From Deinococcus sp. QL22 (lineage in GTDB: Bacteria; Deinococcota; Deinococci; Deinococcales; Deinococcaceae): DNA of 64,000 bases. The position numbers and the translations under genes were made by a program. Shown here piece after piece: positions 40,485 through 49,448 of the stretch. The notes below the pieces were generated by a model. It searched no databases, was not told where the DNA came from, and worked only from the letters and a program-made list of their open reading frames with translations. The stretch spans positions 62,001 through 126,000 of the forward strand of contig NZ_CP097150.1 in the NCBI RefSeq assembly GCF_023370075.1. The letters run 5' to 3'. Numbering within the stretch: position 1 is the first letter of the stretch; each line of letters opens with the position of its first letter.

Positions 40485-41669
40485 ATGCGAAACGATGAGG
40501 GTGAGGGCGGGGAAGGTGAACCGTTGGGCGGACGAGAAGCCTTCGGGGCAGTCTTGCCGCGCAGCGTTCAGCCGGACAGTGTTCAATCCGGCGTTTTGGA
40601 GTGCGCCGCCCTCGTCGCTGGAACCCCAGTTTCGGTGCGCCTAGGTTGGCAGGCCTGGGGCCAGCTGAACGCGGCGCACGACAACGCCGTGTTGGTCTGT
40701 CATTACTACACCGGTACCATGCGTGCGGCGGGCTGCTCCCCTGACGGCACACCCGGCTGGTGGTCAGCCCTGATCGGGCCGGGAAAGGCCGTAGACACCG
40801 ATCAGTTTTTCGTGGTGTGCATGAACACCCTGTCGAATGTTCAGACTCACGAAGACGCCGTTATCACGACGGGGCCAGACACCCTGCACCCCGACGGCAC
40901 GCCCTGGGGAGAGCGCTTTCCGGCCTGGGAGTTTGCCGACCTGCACGCCCTGCAACTGAACCTGATGCACGCCCTCGCTGTCCCGCGCTGGCACGCCGTG
41001 ATCGGCCCCAGTTTCGGGGGAATGCAGGCCCTTCAGTGGGCAGCCCGAACCCCTGAATTGGCTGTGCGGGTAGCGGCGGTGGCAGCCAGTCCACAGTCAG
41101 GAGTAACACTGCGGGGCGTCTTCGGCCCTCTCATGCGTGAGGTCACGCCGACAGGTGGAATTGACGCAGCGCTGCGGCTGATCTCGTTTTTTGGCCTAGG
41201 GGCCGATGGACTGCATCACCTGTTCGGGCACACCGATTTCGATGCTTACCTTCGCAGCCGCGCCCAGACTGCCAGCCTGCCCCACATTCTGGATATCGCG
41301 CGGGTGGTTCAGACGCACCGGATGCCCGGACAAGCCCAAGACCTGTTTGCCCGCTGGCAAGAGTCCGGCCTGCGTCTGCTGACCGTAAACATCAGCGGGG
41401 ATCAGTTTTTTCCGGCCGCCGAGATGCGGACATTTGCTGGGGCCAGCCACATTGCCGGGGTCGCCCACCAGCATCTCGAATATGCCTCGGCCTGCGGGCA
41501 TCTGGGCTGCGTGCAAGACACCCTGCCTTTTGCCGCCGCCCTGCGCGACCTGCTCCACGATCAGGCCTCCGGGCTTGCGCCGGCGCACTCTGCCTTAGCT
41601 GATCGTGGTCAAGAGTCGGTGGCCGAGCTACTAACGAAGCGGTGGACTGATCTGGATTCCGCGCTGTAA
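40485..41669 (+). CDS. MetX-like alpha/beta-hydrolase acyltransferase
   Basis: A 394-residue member of the homoserine O-acetyltransferase/esterase family, which transfers an acyl group from acyl-CoA to homoserine or serine, or hydrolyses esters. Motifs: VSVRLGWQAWGQLNAAHDNA, nucleophile VIGPSFGGMQALQWAARTPE, Asp in NISGDQFFPAAEM and His in ACGHLGCV. It stands alone without methionine genes and is closer in pattern to divergent MetX-like esterases. About 25 unconserved N-terminal residues suggest a later start. Assignment of the precise substrate is open. Confidence 0.8.
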   Translation: MRNDEGEGGEGEPLGGREAFGAVLPRSVQPDSVQSGVLECAALVAGTPVSVRLGWQAWGQLNAAHDNAVLVCHYYTGTMRAAGCSPDGTPGWWSALIGPGKAVDTDQFFVVCMNTLSNVQTHEDAVITTGPDTLHPDGTPWGERFPAWEFADLHALQLNLMHALAVPRWHAVIGPSFGGMQALQWAARTPELAVRVAAVAASPQSGVTLRGVFGPLMREVTPTGGIDAALRLISFFGLGADGLHHLFGHTDFDAYLRSRAQTASLPHILDIARVVQTHRMPGQAQDLFARWQESGLRLLTVNISGDQFFPAAEMRTFAGASHIAGVAHQHLEYASACGHLGCVQDTLPFAAALRDLLHDQASGLAPAHSALADRGQESVAELLTKRWTDLDSAL

Positions 41670-41767
41670 GGGCGAAGTTGTAGCGAGTGTTGACGCCTTG
41701 ACCACAAATCCGCGCCACCGGGACAAGTCGCCCTAGCCGCACACCCGCTTCTCAAGGTTGAGTCCAC

Positions 41768-41795
41768 TTGACTGTGAACGATCACATTGTATGCT
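41768..41795 (+). promoter_or_regulatory. Promoter of GH51 gene with arabinose operator between the boxes
   Basis: TTGACT (41768-41773), 16-base spacer, TATGCT (41790-41795). The operator TGTGAACGATCACA (41773-41786) fills the spacer. It is the exact reverse complement of the operator at 43530 and close to that at 47005. Confidence 0.6.
41773..41786. promoter_or_regulatory. Arabinose-regulon LacI-type operator 1
   Basis: TGTGAACGATCACA, a near palindrome (only the two bases beside the central CG differ). Likely target of the LacI-family regulator at 53217-54245. Confidence 0.7.
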
Positions 41796-41912
41796 GAAGG
41801 CGTCTGTGTTTCCCCTCACCGTTCGCTTTGGGCGGGTAGTTCCACTGCTTTGGCCCATGCAGGTGTCGTCTCTCATGCCGGGTAGCTGCACGTACTGCGG
41901 CCCGAAAAGGAT

Positions 41913-43484
41913 TTGATTCTCTTGACCCAGTTCCAATCCAGTCCCTCCGCCGTTCCCGCTCAGGCCAGCGTCGCCCTTCATACGGGGCGTACTGTCGGTG
42001 AGATCTCTCCCCTCATTTTTGGGGGATTTGCCGAGCACATGGGCCGCTGTATTTATGAGGGCATCTATGATCCCGAGTCTCCCCTGTCCGATGAGCGCGG
42101 CCTGCGCCTCGACGTGATGGCGGCCCTGCGCGAAACCAATTACCGGATCATGCGTTATCCGGGCGGCAATTTCGTGTCGGGCTACCGCTGGACAGATGGC
42201 ATTGGCCCCAAGGCCGAGCGCCCGCGCCGACGTGCGCTGGCCTGGCGCTCCATAGAAACAAACCAATTCGGGCCACACGAATTTATGGAATTTGCCCGCG
42301 AACTGGGCACCGAACCGATGTGGGCCGTGAATCTCGGCACCGGCAGCATTCAAGACGCCGCCGACCTGGTGGAATACATGAATTTGCCCACAGGCACGCT
42401 TTACAGCGATCTGCGGGCCGCCAATGGACACCCTGAACCCTACGGCGTGAAGTACTGGTGCCTCGGCAACGAGATGGACGGCCCCTGGCAGATCGGGCAG
42501 ATGGACGCGGCCACCTACGCCGAAAAAGCGGTGCAAGCGGCCAAGTTGATGCGCTGGATGGATCCCAGCATCAAGACCATCGCCTGCGGTTCGTCGGCCA
42601 CTTCTATGGCAGGCTACCCCGATTGGGATATGACCGTGCTGAACCAAGCCTACGACCAGATCGACTATTTTTCCATGCATCACTACGCGGCCAACCCCTA
42701 TCCCACCATTTCTAATACTGAAGGGTTGCCGCTGGACACCGATTCTTACCTCGCCAGCAGCATTCACTTTGCTGAACACGCCGATACGCTGGCCGCCGCG
42801 ATCCGGGTCGCCAAGGCCAAAAACCACTCCAAGCGGGACGTGCACCTGTGCTGGGACGAGTGGAACGTGTGGTACCGCGCCAAAGGCGGCGACGGAGACT
42901 GGAGCGAGGCCCCGCACATTCTGGAGGAGGAATACAACCTCGAAGACGCGCTGGTGGTGGCGACATGGCTCAACACCTTCCTCAACAAGGCCGATGTGGT
43001 CAAAATCGCCTGCATCGCCCAGATCGTGAACGTGATCGCGCCGCTGATGACCCGCAGAGACGGCATGTTCCGCCAGACCATTTTTTACCCGCTGACCCTG
43101 TTCAGCACGCACGCGGCAGGCCACGCCCTCGACGCGCTGGTCCGTGCGCCCATGCGCGATACCAAGCGGTACGGCGGTGTAAGTCAACTCGACGTGTCGG
43201 CCAGCTTCGACGAGGCCACCGGGCAGGGCGCGACCTTTCTGGTCAACCGCTCTCAGACCGAGGCGCTGGAAGTGACCGTGACCTGGGAAAATGGTGCGCC
43301 GCAGGCTATTACGCAGGCGTGGCAGATGAGCGGCCCCGACCCGATGGCAGGCAACTCCTTCGATACGCCCGACGCCGTAACCGCCCAGCCTATCGCCGCG
43401 CCCGTACTGGACGGCGCTCAGGCCACATTGCTGCTGCCCCCCCTCTCGTTCACCACCCTGCTGTCTCAACATCCTCAGCCCTGA
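41913..43484 (+). CDS. abfA: Alpha-L-arabinofuranosidase, GH51
   Basis: A 523-residue intracellular enzyme releasing L-arabinose from arabino-oligosaccharides. GH51 catalytic residues are visible: acid/base Glu in CLGNEMDGPWQIGQMD and nucleophile Glu in LCWDEWNVWYRAK; also FGGFAEHMGRCIYEGIYDPE and RYPGGNFVSGYRWTDGIGP. No signal peptide. No ATG lies near the conserved start; TTG 41913, after AAAAGG, is used here and TTG 41931 is an alternative. First gene after operator 1. Confidence 0.93.
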   Translation: MILLTQFQSSPSAVPAQASVALHTGRTVGEISPLIFGGFAEHMGRCIYEGIYDPESPLSDERGLRLDVMAALRETNYRIMRYPGGNFVSGYRWTDGIGPKAERPRRRALAWRSIETNQFGPHEFMEFARELGTEPMWAVNLGTGSIQDAADLVEYMNLPTGTLYSDLRAANGHPEPYGVKYWCLGNEMDGPWQIGQMDAATYAEKAVQAAKLMRWMDPSIKTIACGSSATSMAGYPDWDMTVLNQAYDQIDYFSMHHYAANPYPTISNTEGLPLDTDSYLASSIHFAEHADTLAAAIRVAKAKNHSKRDVHLCWDEWNVWYRAKGGDGDWSEAPHILEEEYNLEDALVVATWLNTFLNKADVVKIACIAQIVNVIAPLMTRRDGMFRQTIFYPLTLFSTHAAGHALDALVRAPMRDTKRYGGVSQLDVSASFDEATGQGATFLVNRSQTEALEVTVTWENGAPQAITQAWQMSGPDPMAGNSFDTPDAVTAQPIAAPVLDGAQATLLLPPLSFTTLLSQHPQP

Positions 43485-43500
43485 AGTGAGCGGGGTGGAC

Positions 43501-43530
43501 TTGACAATCCTCTCCGCTTGTCCTTAAGAT
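43501..43530 (+). promoter_or_regulatory. Promoter of arabinose ABC transporter operon
   Basis: TTGACA (43501-43506), 18-base spacer, TAAGAT (43525-43530). The operator begins at the last base of the -10 box, so a bound repressor would cover the start site. Confidence 0.6.
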
Positions 43531-43543
43531 GTGATCGTTCACA
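43530..43543. promoter_or_regulatory. Arabinose-regulon LacI-type operator 2
   Basis: TGTGATCGTTCACA, exact reverse complement of operator 1 (41773-41786). Confidence 0.7.
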
Positions 43544-43630
43544 TATCCAAATAAGCTGTGTTGGCCGCGTCTGTGCGGCTCCCTTCTCATCCTGTGTGTC
43601 CGTGCGGCACACCCCTTTTGGAGGAAAGTT

Positions 43631-44926
43631 ATGCGTTTATCTCCCTTGCTCGCCCTCGGTTTGGCTCTCACCAGCGCCGCTCACGCCCAGACCAACGTGG
43701 TTTTCTGGGACTTTTTCGCTGGCGGCGACGGTGCCCGCATGAAGCAGATCGTGGATAATTTCAACGCTTCCCAAACCGCCATCAAGGTGCAGCGCACGAC
43801 CCAGACGTGGGGCAACCCGTTTTACACCAAAGTGCATACGGCGGTCATTGCCGGACAGACGCCCGACTTGATGACCTACCACCTGTCGGCCACGCCCGCC
43901 GGACTCCAGAGAAAAGATTTGCGGGCGTTCAGCACGGCTGATTTGGCCCTAGGCGGACTCAAGAGTACGGATTTTCAAGCCAACCTGGTGGCTACCCTAA
44001 ACACCGATGCCAAAAACGCCGGCACGACAGGGCTATACGGGCTTCCCCTCGATACCCATACCTTCGTGGTTTATTTCAACAAAGACGTGCTGAAAAAAGC
44101 GGGGGTGTTGGGCGCAAACGGCAAGCTGCTGCCCATGAAAAGCGTGGCCGACCTGACCAAAACGCTACAGACCATCAAGACCAAAACCGGCGTAACGCCG
44201 CTCGCCCTCAGCAGCAACCAGGATTCAGCGTCGGTTTGGCGTCTGTGGTACAGCCTCTTCCTTCAGCAGGGCGGCACACTGGTCAAAGACGGCAAACTCT
44301 CGCTCACCGACCTCGATACCAAAGGCCGCGCCGCGCTGCAAATCATGGCCGACTGGAGCAAAGACGGCCTGATCACCAAAAACGTGACTTACCCGGCGGG
44401 CGTTGCACTCTTTACCGCCGGACGAGCCGCCATGATGCTCAACGGCAACTGGGAAGTGCCCACGATGGTCGACGCCAAAGCCAAAAATCAGTTGAAATTC
44501 GACTACGGCATCATGAGTTTCCCCGCCCTGTACGGCACCAATCCCAGCACGTGGGCCGACTCTCATCTGCTGGCTATTCCCAACAACGCCAAAACGGTCA
44601 TGACGCCTGAAAAACTAAAAGCAGTGATGACGTTCATCGCCTACGTGAACAAGCAAGGCGGCAACACCTGGGCGGGCGGCGGCCACATTCCCTCGTACCT
44701 GCCCACGCAGGCCAGCGCGGCCTACAAAGGCATGCAGCCCAACACCCAGTACTCGGCCACCTCTGCCAAAGCGGCCCGTTTGGAACCCACCAACGCCATC
44801 TTCGGTGTGGGTGGCCCCGTGTATGACGCAGTCGGCGTGAACTTTACGCCCGTGCTGCTGGGCCAAGCGACTGCCCAACAAGGCATCGCCAAGCTCAAAA
44901 CCGCCCTGCAAAACTTTGCGAAGTAA
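43631..44926 (+). CDS. ABC transporter substrate-binding protein (arabino-oligosaccharide)
   Basis: A 431-residue family-1 extracytoplasmic binding protein with a clear signal peptide (RLSPLLALGLALTSAAHAQT, cleavage after AHA). The mature part shows VVFWDFFAGGDGARMKQIVD, GLPLDTHTFVVYFNKDVL and AAMMLNGNWEVPTMVDA, typical of CUT1 oligosaccharide binders. ATG has a GGAGG site. It follows operator 2 and precedes two permeases; the ligand is inferred from context to be arabinose oligomers or L-arabinose. Confidence 0.92.
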   Translation: MRLSPLLALGLALTSAAHAQTNVVFWDFFAGGDGARMKQIVDNFNASQTAIKVQRTTQTWGNPFYTKVHTAVIAGQTPDLMTYHLSATPAGLQRKDLRAFSTADLALGGLKSTDFQANLVATLNTDAKNAGTTGLYGLPLDTHTFVVYFNKDVLKKAGVLGANGKLLPMKSVADLTKTLQTIKTKTGVTPLALSSNQDSASVWRLWYSLFLQQGGTLVKDGKLSLTDLDTKGRAALQIMADWSKDGLITKNVTYPAGVALFTAGRAAMMLNGNWEVPTMVDAKAKNQLKFDYGIMSFPALYGTNPSTWADSHLLAIPNNAKTVMTPEKLKAVMTFIAYVNKQGGNTWAGGGHIPSYLPTQASAAYKGMQPNTQYSATSAKAARLEPTNAIFGVGGPVYDAVGVNFTPVLLGQATAQQGIAKLKTALQNFAK

Positions 44927-44973
44927 GCGGTCTAATTCGGGCACCACTACGAAGCAGAGCTAGAAGCACAACC

Positions 44974-45032
44974 TCTGAGAAAGCAGACGGATTCCGCAGA
45001 ATGCACGTGTAGAGGAACGGAGTCCGTCTCAG
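44974..45032. repeat. Intergenic inverted repeat with GACGGATTCCG arm
   Basis: CTGAGA plus GACGGATTCCG (44974-44996) face CGGAGTCCGTC plus TCTCAG (45018-45032); 10 of 11 bases of the main arms pair. It sits in the 220-base gap between binding protein and permease genes and resembles the element at 11647-11712. It may limit read-through or stabilise mRNA. Confidence 0.5.
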
Positions 45033-45146
45033 GGGTTCAGAACAGCGGGATACAGCAACGCACGCCCCGCCTGCACACGCACGGCGGGGCATGCCTTTGT
45101 TACAGATCCCCAGCTTGAGATGTCCGGCGACCCGGAGGTTTAGCCT

Positions 45147-46052
45147 ATGACCAGTTCTCCCGCCCCTGCCCCGGCTGCCGTGCCGGGACGCGCCGCGCAA
45201 CTTCGCCAGCGGTATCTCACGGCGGCGTTGCTGGTGGTGCCGTTTTTGGCGCTGTACGTGTTGTTCCTGATCTATCCCACCTTCCGCGTGCTGCAACTGA
45301 GCTTTACCAACGCCGACCTCACGGGCAACGGCTCTTACGTGGGCCTGCAAAACTACGTGCGGCTGTTCGGAGAACCCACCTTCTGGACGGCGCTGCTGAA
45401 TACCCTGCTGTTTATTGCGCTGACCGCCGTGCCCAATACCCTGATCGGGCTGGGGCTGGCGCTACTGATCTTGAGGCTGAACCGCCTGAAAAATGTGGTG
45501 CTGGCCGCGTTTTTCTTGCCGTATGTGCTGCCCGTCAGCGTGGTCACCAACGTCTGGAACTGGGTGCTGGATTCCAACTTCGGCCTGTTCAATTTCCTCA
45601 CGGGCAGCACCGTCACCTGGTTTCAAGACCCGGTATGGGCGTTGCCCTCGGTGGCCTTCGTGACGATCTGGTGGACGGTAGGCTTCAATATCCTGCTGTT
45701 CATTGCCGGGCTACGCAACATCTCACCCGAAATCTATGAGGCGGCGGCGCTGGACGGTGCGGCGGGCTGGCGGCTGTTCCGGTCTATTACGTGGCCCAAC
45801 CTGTGGCCCGTGACCAGCCTGATTTTGCTGCTGCAACTGATCGCCCAATTCAAGATCTTCGACCAGATTTACCTGCTGACTCAGGGCGGCCCATTCGATA
45901 AAACGCTGGTGCTGCTGCTCTACGCTTACCGCGAAGGCTTTCAGCAACAGCGGGGCGGCTATTCGTCCACCATCGGCGTCGTGCTGATGGCCGTGATCTT
46001 GCTGGTGTCGGTCATTCAACTGCGCCTGCTCAACCGGGGGGAAAAATCATGA
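45147..46052 (+). CDS. ABC permease (CUT1, MalF/AraP-like)
   Basis: A 301-residue permease with about six membrane helices and the EAA loop SPEIYEAAALDGAAGWRLFR; LTQGGPFDKTLVLLLYAYRE is typical for the C-terminal part. The stop overlaps the next ATG by 4 bases. No ATPase gene is present in the operon. Confidence 0.93.
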   Translation: MTSSPAPAPAAVPGRAAQLRQRYLTAALLVVPFLALYVLFLIYPTFRVLQLSFTNADLTGNGSYVGLQNYVRLFGEPTFWTALLNTLLFIALTAVPNTLIGLGLALLILRLNRLKNVVLAAFFLPYVLPVSVVTNVWNWVLDSNFGLFNFLTGSTVTWFQDPVWALPSVAFVTIWWTVGFNILLFIAGLRNISPEIYEAAALDGAAGWRLFRSITWPNLWPVTSLILLLQLIAQFKIFDQIYLLTQGGPFDKTLVLLLYAYREGFQQQRGGYSSTIGVVLMAVILLVSVIQLRLLNRGEKS

Positions 46053-46939
46053 CCAGTAGCCCGCCGCTTTCTCCCGCTGTTCCGGTGGTACGCCCGGCCC
46101 CCTCGCTGCGCCGCCGCCTCTCGCATCTGCCCGGCGCGGTGGTCACGTTCCTGACGCTGCTGCTGGCTGGTGCATGGGTCTTTCCGCTGTACTGGGCCTT
46201 CGTCACCTCGCTCAAGCCTGAAAACGACACCGTGGCGCTGCCGCCGACGCTGTGGCCTACCACCATAGATTTCAGCGCCTACACCTATATTTTTGAAAAC
46301 AGTCCAGTGGTGCGCTGGTACCTCAACAGCGTCGTCAGTTCGCTGATCATTACGGTGCTGGTGCTGCTGCTGTCCATGCTGTGCGCCTACGCGCTGTCGC
46401 AGATCAACTTCCGGGGGCGGCGCTGGCTGTACTGGCTGATTCTGGCCGGATTCATGATTCCGTTTCAGGCCAGCCTGATTCCGCTGTTCATCCTGGTGAA
46501 CAAGCTGGGGCTGGTCAACGACTCGTTGGGACTGATCCTGCCGCAATTGGCCGCCCCAGTCGCGGTGGTGATCTACAAGCAGTTTTTTGACCAGATCCCC
46601 GGAGAACTGGGCGACGCGGCCCGCATCGACGGAGCCAGTGAAGCGAGAGTCCTGTTCAGTATTTTCTTGCCCCTGAACTGGAGCATCACCTTTTCGCTGG
46701 CTATCGTCACCTTTATTGCCGCCTGGAACAACTTCCTGTGGCCGTTTATCGTCATGAACGACACCGCTAAACTGACCATTCCGGTGGGTATCACGCAGGT
46801 GCAGTCGGCCTACGGTGTGGCCTACGCCAAAACAATGGCGACCGCCGTTACTGCCGCCGTGCCCACCATTTTCGCCTACCTGATCTTTCAGCGCCGCGTA
46901 ACCGAAGGCGTGATGGCGACGGCGGGCCTGAAAGGCTAG
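46049..46939 (+). CDS. ABC permease (CUT1, MalG/AraQ-like)
   Basis: A 296-residue permease; EAA loop PGELGDAARIDGASEARVLF, ending FQRRVTEGVMATAGLKG, as usual for the family. A membrane-spanning start follows about 30 Pro/Arg-rich residues. It pairs with the preceding permease. Confidence 0.93.
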   Translation: MTSSPPLSPAVPVVRPAPSLRRRLSHLPGAVVTFLTLLLAGAWVFPLYWAFVTSLKPENDTVALPPTLWPTTIDFSAYTYIFENSPVVRWYLNSVVSSLIITVLVLLLSMLCAYALSQINFRGRRWLYWLILAGFMIPFQASLIPLFILVNKLGLVNDSLGLILPQLAAPVAVVIYKQFFDQIPGELGDAARIDGASEARVLFSIFLPLNWSITFSLAIVTFIAAWNNFLWPFIVMNDTAKLTIPVGITQVQSAYGVAYAKTMATAVTAAVPTIFAYLIFQRRVTEGVMATAGLKG

Positions 46940-47004
46940 AGCAGCAGCGGGCGCGGCTGACCTCTGAGCCGCGCCACACGTTATCCGCCAGCATTCCATG
47001 AGTT

Positions 47005-47018
47005 CGTGAACGTTCACA
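47005..47018. promoter_or_regulatory. Arabinose-regulon LacI-type operator 3 before araB
   Basis: CGTGAACGTTCACA contains the perfect 12-bp palindrome GTGAACGTTCAC (47006-47017). It lies 35 bases upstream of the araB ATG. No convincing -35/-10 pair is visible around it. Confidence 0.7.
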
Positions 47019-47052
47019 TCTTCCCCAGTCCTATCCCCTCAAGGAGCCCGTT

Positions 47053-48762
47053 ATGGCCGCACTTCCCCTCTACACCATCGGCATCGATTACGGCACCGAG
47101 TCGGGCCGCGCCGCCGTTATCCGTACCAGCGACGGCTTTGCACTGGCCGAAGCGGTTACGCCCTACGCGCACGGGGTCATGGATCGCCGCCTCCCCGACG
47201 GCACGCCCCTGGGCCGCGAGTGGGCGCTGCAACACCCGCAAGATTATCTGGACGTGCTTCAGCAGGCCGTTCCCGCTGCGCTGGCCGCTTCCGGTATCTC
47301 GCCTGATCAGGTGGTCGGGATCGGTATTGATTTCACGGCCTGCACGGTGTTGCCGACCCAGCGTGACGGCACGCCGCTGTGCTTCCTGCCCGAATACGCG
47401 GGCCGCCCGCACGCCTGGGTCAAGCTCTGGAAACATCACGCCGCGCAGCCGCAGGCCGACCGCATCAATGCGCTGGCTGAAGCACGAAACGAACCCTGGC
47501 TGGCCCGCTACGGCGGCAAGATCAGCAGCGAATGGCTGTTTGCCAAAGCCTTACAGGTGTTGGAAGAAGACCCGGACGTTTATGCCCACGCGGGGCGGTT
47601 TATCGAGGCCGCCGACTGGGTGATCTGGCAACTGACGGGCGTGGAAACCCGCAACGCCTGCACCGCTGGTTACAAGGCGATGGTTCAGGGCGGCGAGTAC
47701 CCACCCGCCGACTATTTCGCCGCGCTGAATCCGGCCTTTGCCGATGTAGTGAACGAAAAACTGAGCCGCGACCTGAGTCCACTGGGCGGCCTGGCCGGAC
47801 ACCTGACCGAGCAGGCCGCCCAGTGGACAGGCCTCTTGCCCGGAACCGCCGTCGCGGTGGCGAATGTGGACGCTCACGTGACTGCCCCCGCAGCGGGGGT
47901 GACCGGGCCGGGGCAACTGGTAGCGATCATGGGCACGAGTACCTGCCATGTGCTGATCAGTGAAACGCTGGCCGACGTACCGGGCATGTGCGGCGTCGTG
48001 GACGGCGGCATCGTGCCCGGCCAGTACGGTTACGAGGCGGGCCAAAGTGGGGTGGGCGACATTTTTGCGTGGCTGGTGAAGCATCTGGTGCCGCCCGAAT
48101 ACGTTGACCGGGCGCGGGAAGCGGGAGTCTCGCTGCATAGCATTTTGGAGCAGGACGCCGCGCAGCAGCGCCCCGGCGAACACGGCCTGATGGCGCTGGA
48201 TTGGTGGAACGGCAACCGCAGCGTACTGGTTGATGCCAACCTCAGCGGAGTGATCGTGGGCCTGACGCTCGCCACCCGCGCCCCCGACATTTACCGCGCC
48301 CTGATCGAGGCCACCGCCTACGGCACGCGGATCATCATTGAGAATTTTGAAGCCAGCGGCGTGCCCGTGCATGAACTGGTGATCGCAGGCGGCCTGAAGA
48401 AAAACCGCATGCTGATGCAGATCTATGCCGATGTCACCGGGCGGCCCCTGAGCGTACTGGACGTGGAGCAAGGCCCAGCGTTGGGAAGTGCCATGCACGC
48501 CGCCGTTGCCGCTGGGGTGTATCCCGATATTGGGGCCGCCGCCGCCGTGATGGGCCGGGTGCAGCGCGGCGTGTACACCCCCAATCCCAACCATCAAGCC
48601 GTATACGACAGGTTATATGCCGAGTACCTGACCCTGCACGACTACTTTGGACGCGGCCTGAACGACGTCATGAAGCGCCTGAAACAACTGGCTGGGGAAG
48701 CTGTCCCGCCCGCCTCTGCCCCCGACACCGTCTCTGCCGCACCCCTAGAGGTGGCCCGGTGA
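47053..48762 (+). CDS. araB: L-ribulokinase
   Basis: A 569-residue FGGY-family kinase that phosphorylates L-ribulose at O5. Motifs: IGIDYGTESGRAAVIRTSDG at the N-terminus, GIDFTACTVLPTQRDGTPL, MGTSTCHVLISETL and the FGGY C-terminal ATP motif region VIAGGLKKNRMLMQIYADVT. Length fits AraB. It has AAGGAG before ATG and overlaps araD by 4 bases (GTGA). Confidence 0.96.
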   Translation: MAALPLYTIGIDYGTESGRAAVIRTSDGFALAEAVTPYAHGVMDRRLPDGTPLGREWALQHPQDYLDVLQQAVPAALAASGISPDQVVGIGIDFTACTVLPTQRDGTPLCFLPEYAGRPHAWVKLWKHHAAQPQADRINALAEARNEPWLARYGGKISSEWLFAKALQVLEEDPDVYAHAGRFIEAADWVIWQLTGVETRNACTAGYKAMVQGGEYPPADYFAALNPAFADVVNEKLSRDLSPLGGLAGHLTEQAAQWTGLLPGTAVAVANVDAHVTAPAAGVTGPGQLVAIMGTSTCHVLISETLADVPGMCGVVDGGIVPGQYGYEAGQSGVGDIFAWLVKHLVPPEYVDRAREAGVSLHSILEQDAAQQRPGEHGLMALDWWNGNRSVLVDANLSGVIVGLTLATRAPDIYRALIEATAYGTRIIIENFEASGVPVHELVIAGGLKKNRMLMQIYADVTGRPLSVLDVEQGPALGSAMHAAVAAGVYPDIGAAAAVMGRVQRGVYTPNPNHQAVYDRLYAEYLTLHDYFGRGLNDVMKRLKQLAGEAVPPASAPDTVSAAPLEVAR

Positions 48763-49448
48763 CGCGGCCCGGTTCGCTCCAGACCGTGCGGGAAGACCTG
48801 ACCCGTCTGCATCTGGAACTCCCCAAAAACGGCCTGGTAACGTGGACAAGCGGCAATATCAGTGCGCGGGTGTCGGGCGGAATGCTGATCAAGCCCAGCG
48901 GCGTCACGTTCGAAGACTTGAAGCCAGAGCAGATGGTGCACACCGATCTAGACGCCCAAATTCTGGAAACGCACAGCCTCAGCCCCAGCAGCGATACCGC
49001 CACCCACGCTTACATCTACCGCCACCTGCCCGATGTGGGCGGCATCGTGCATACCCACAGCCCGTATGCCACCGCCTGGGCCGCCAACGCCCGCGAGATT
49101 CCCTGCTTCCTGACCGCGATGGCCGACGAGTTCGGCGGGCCGATTCCCTGCGGCGGATTCGCGCCCATCGGCGGCGAGGAAATCGGCGCGGAGGTCGTGC
49201 GGGTGCTGCGCGGCCACCGTTCGCCCGCCATCATCTTGCAAAATCACGGGGTCTTTACGGTAGGAAAGACGCCGCAGGCCGCCCTCAAAGCCGCCGTGAT
49301 GTGCGAAGACGTGGCGAGGACAGCGTTTTTAGCGACGCAACTCGGCAACCCTGTTCCCCTTGACCCCGCCGACATAGACCGCCTCTACACCCGCTATACC
49401 ACCGTGTATGGTCAGCGGGCCGCCTCAACCGGAGAACCCACGCCTTGA
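48759..49448 (+). CDS. araD: L-ribulose-5-phosphate 4-epimerase
   Basis: A 229-residue class II aldolase-fold epimerase giving D-xylulose 5-phosphate. Zinc ligands: His residues in [12 protein letters not shown] and in [13 protein letters not shown]; phosphate-site motifs [11 protein letters not shown] and [10 protein letters not shown]; acidic residue in [16 protein letters not shown] start overlaps the araB stop; its own stop overlaps the araA TTG start (TTGA). Confidence 0.94.
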   Translation: MTRPGSLQTVREDLTRLHLELPKNGLVTWTSGNISARVSGGMLIKPSGVTFEDLKPEQMVHTDLDAQILETHSLSPSSDTATHAYIYRHLPDVGGIVHTHSPYATAWAANAREIPCFLTAMADEFGGPIPCGGFAPIGGEEIGAEVVRVLRGHRSPAIILQNHGVFTVGKTPQAALKAAVMCEDVARTAFLATQLGNPVPLDPADIDRLYTRYTTVYGQRAASTGEPTP

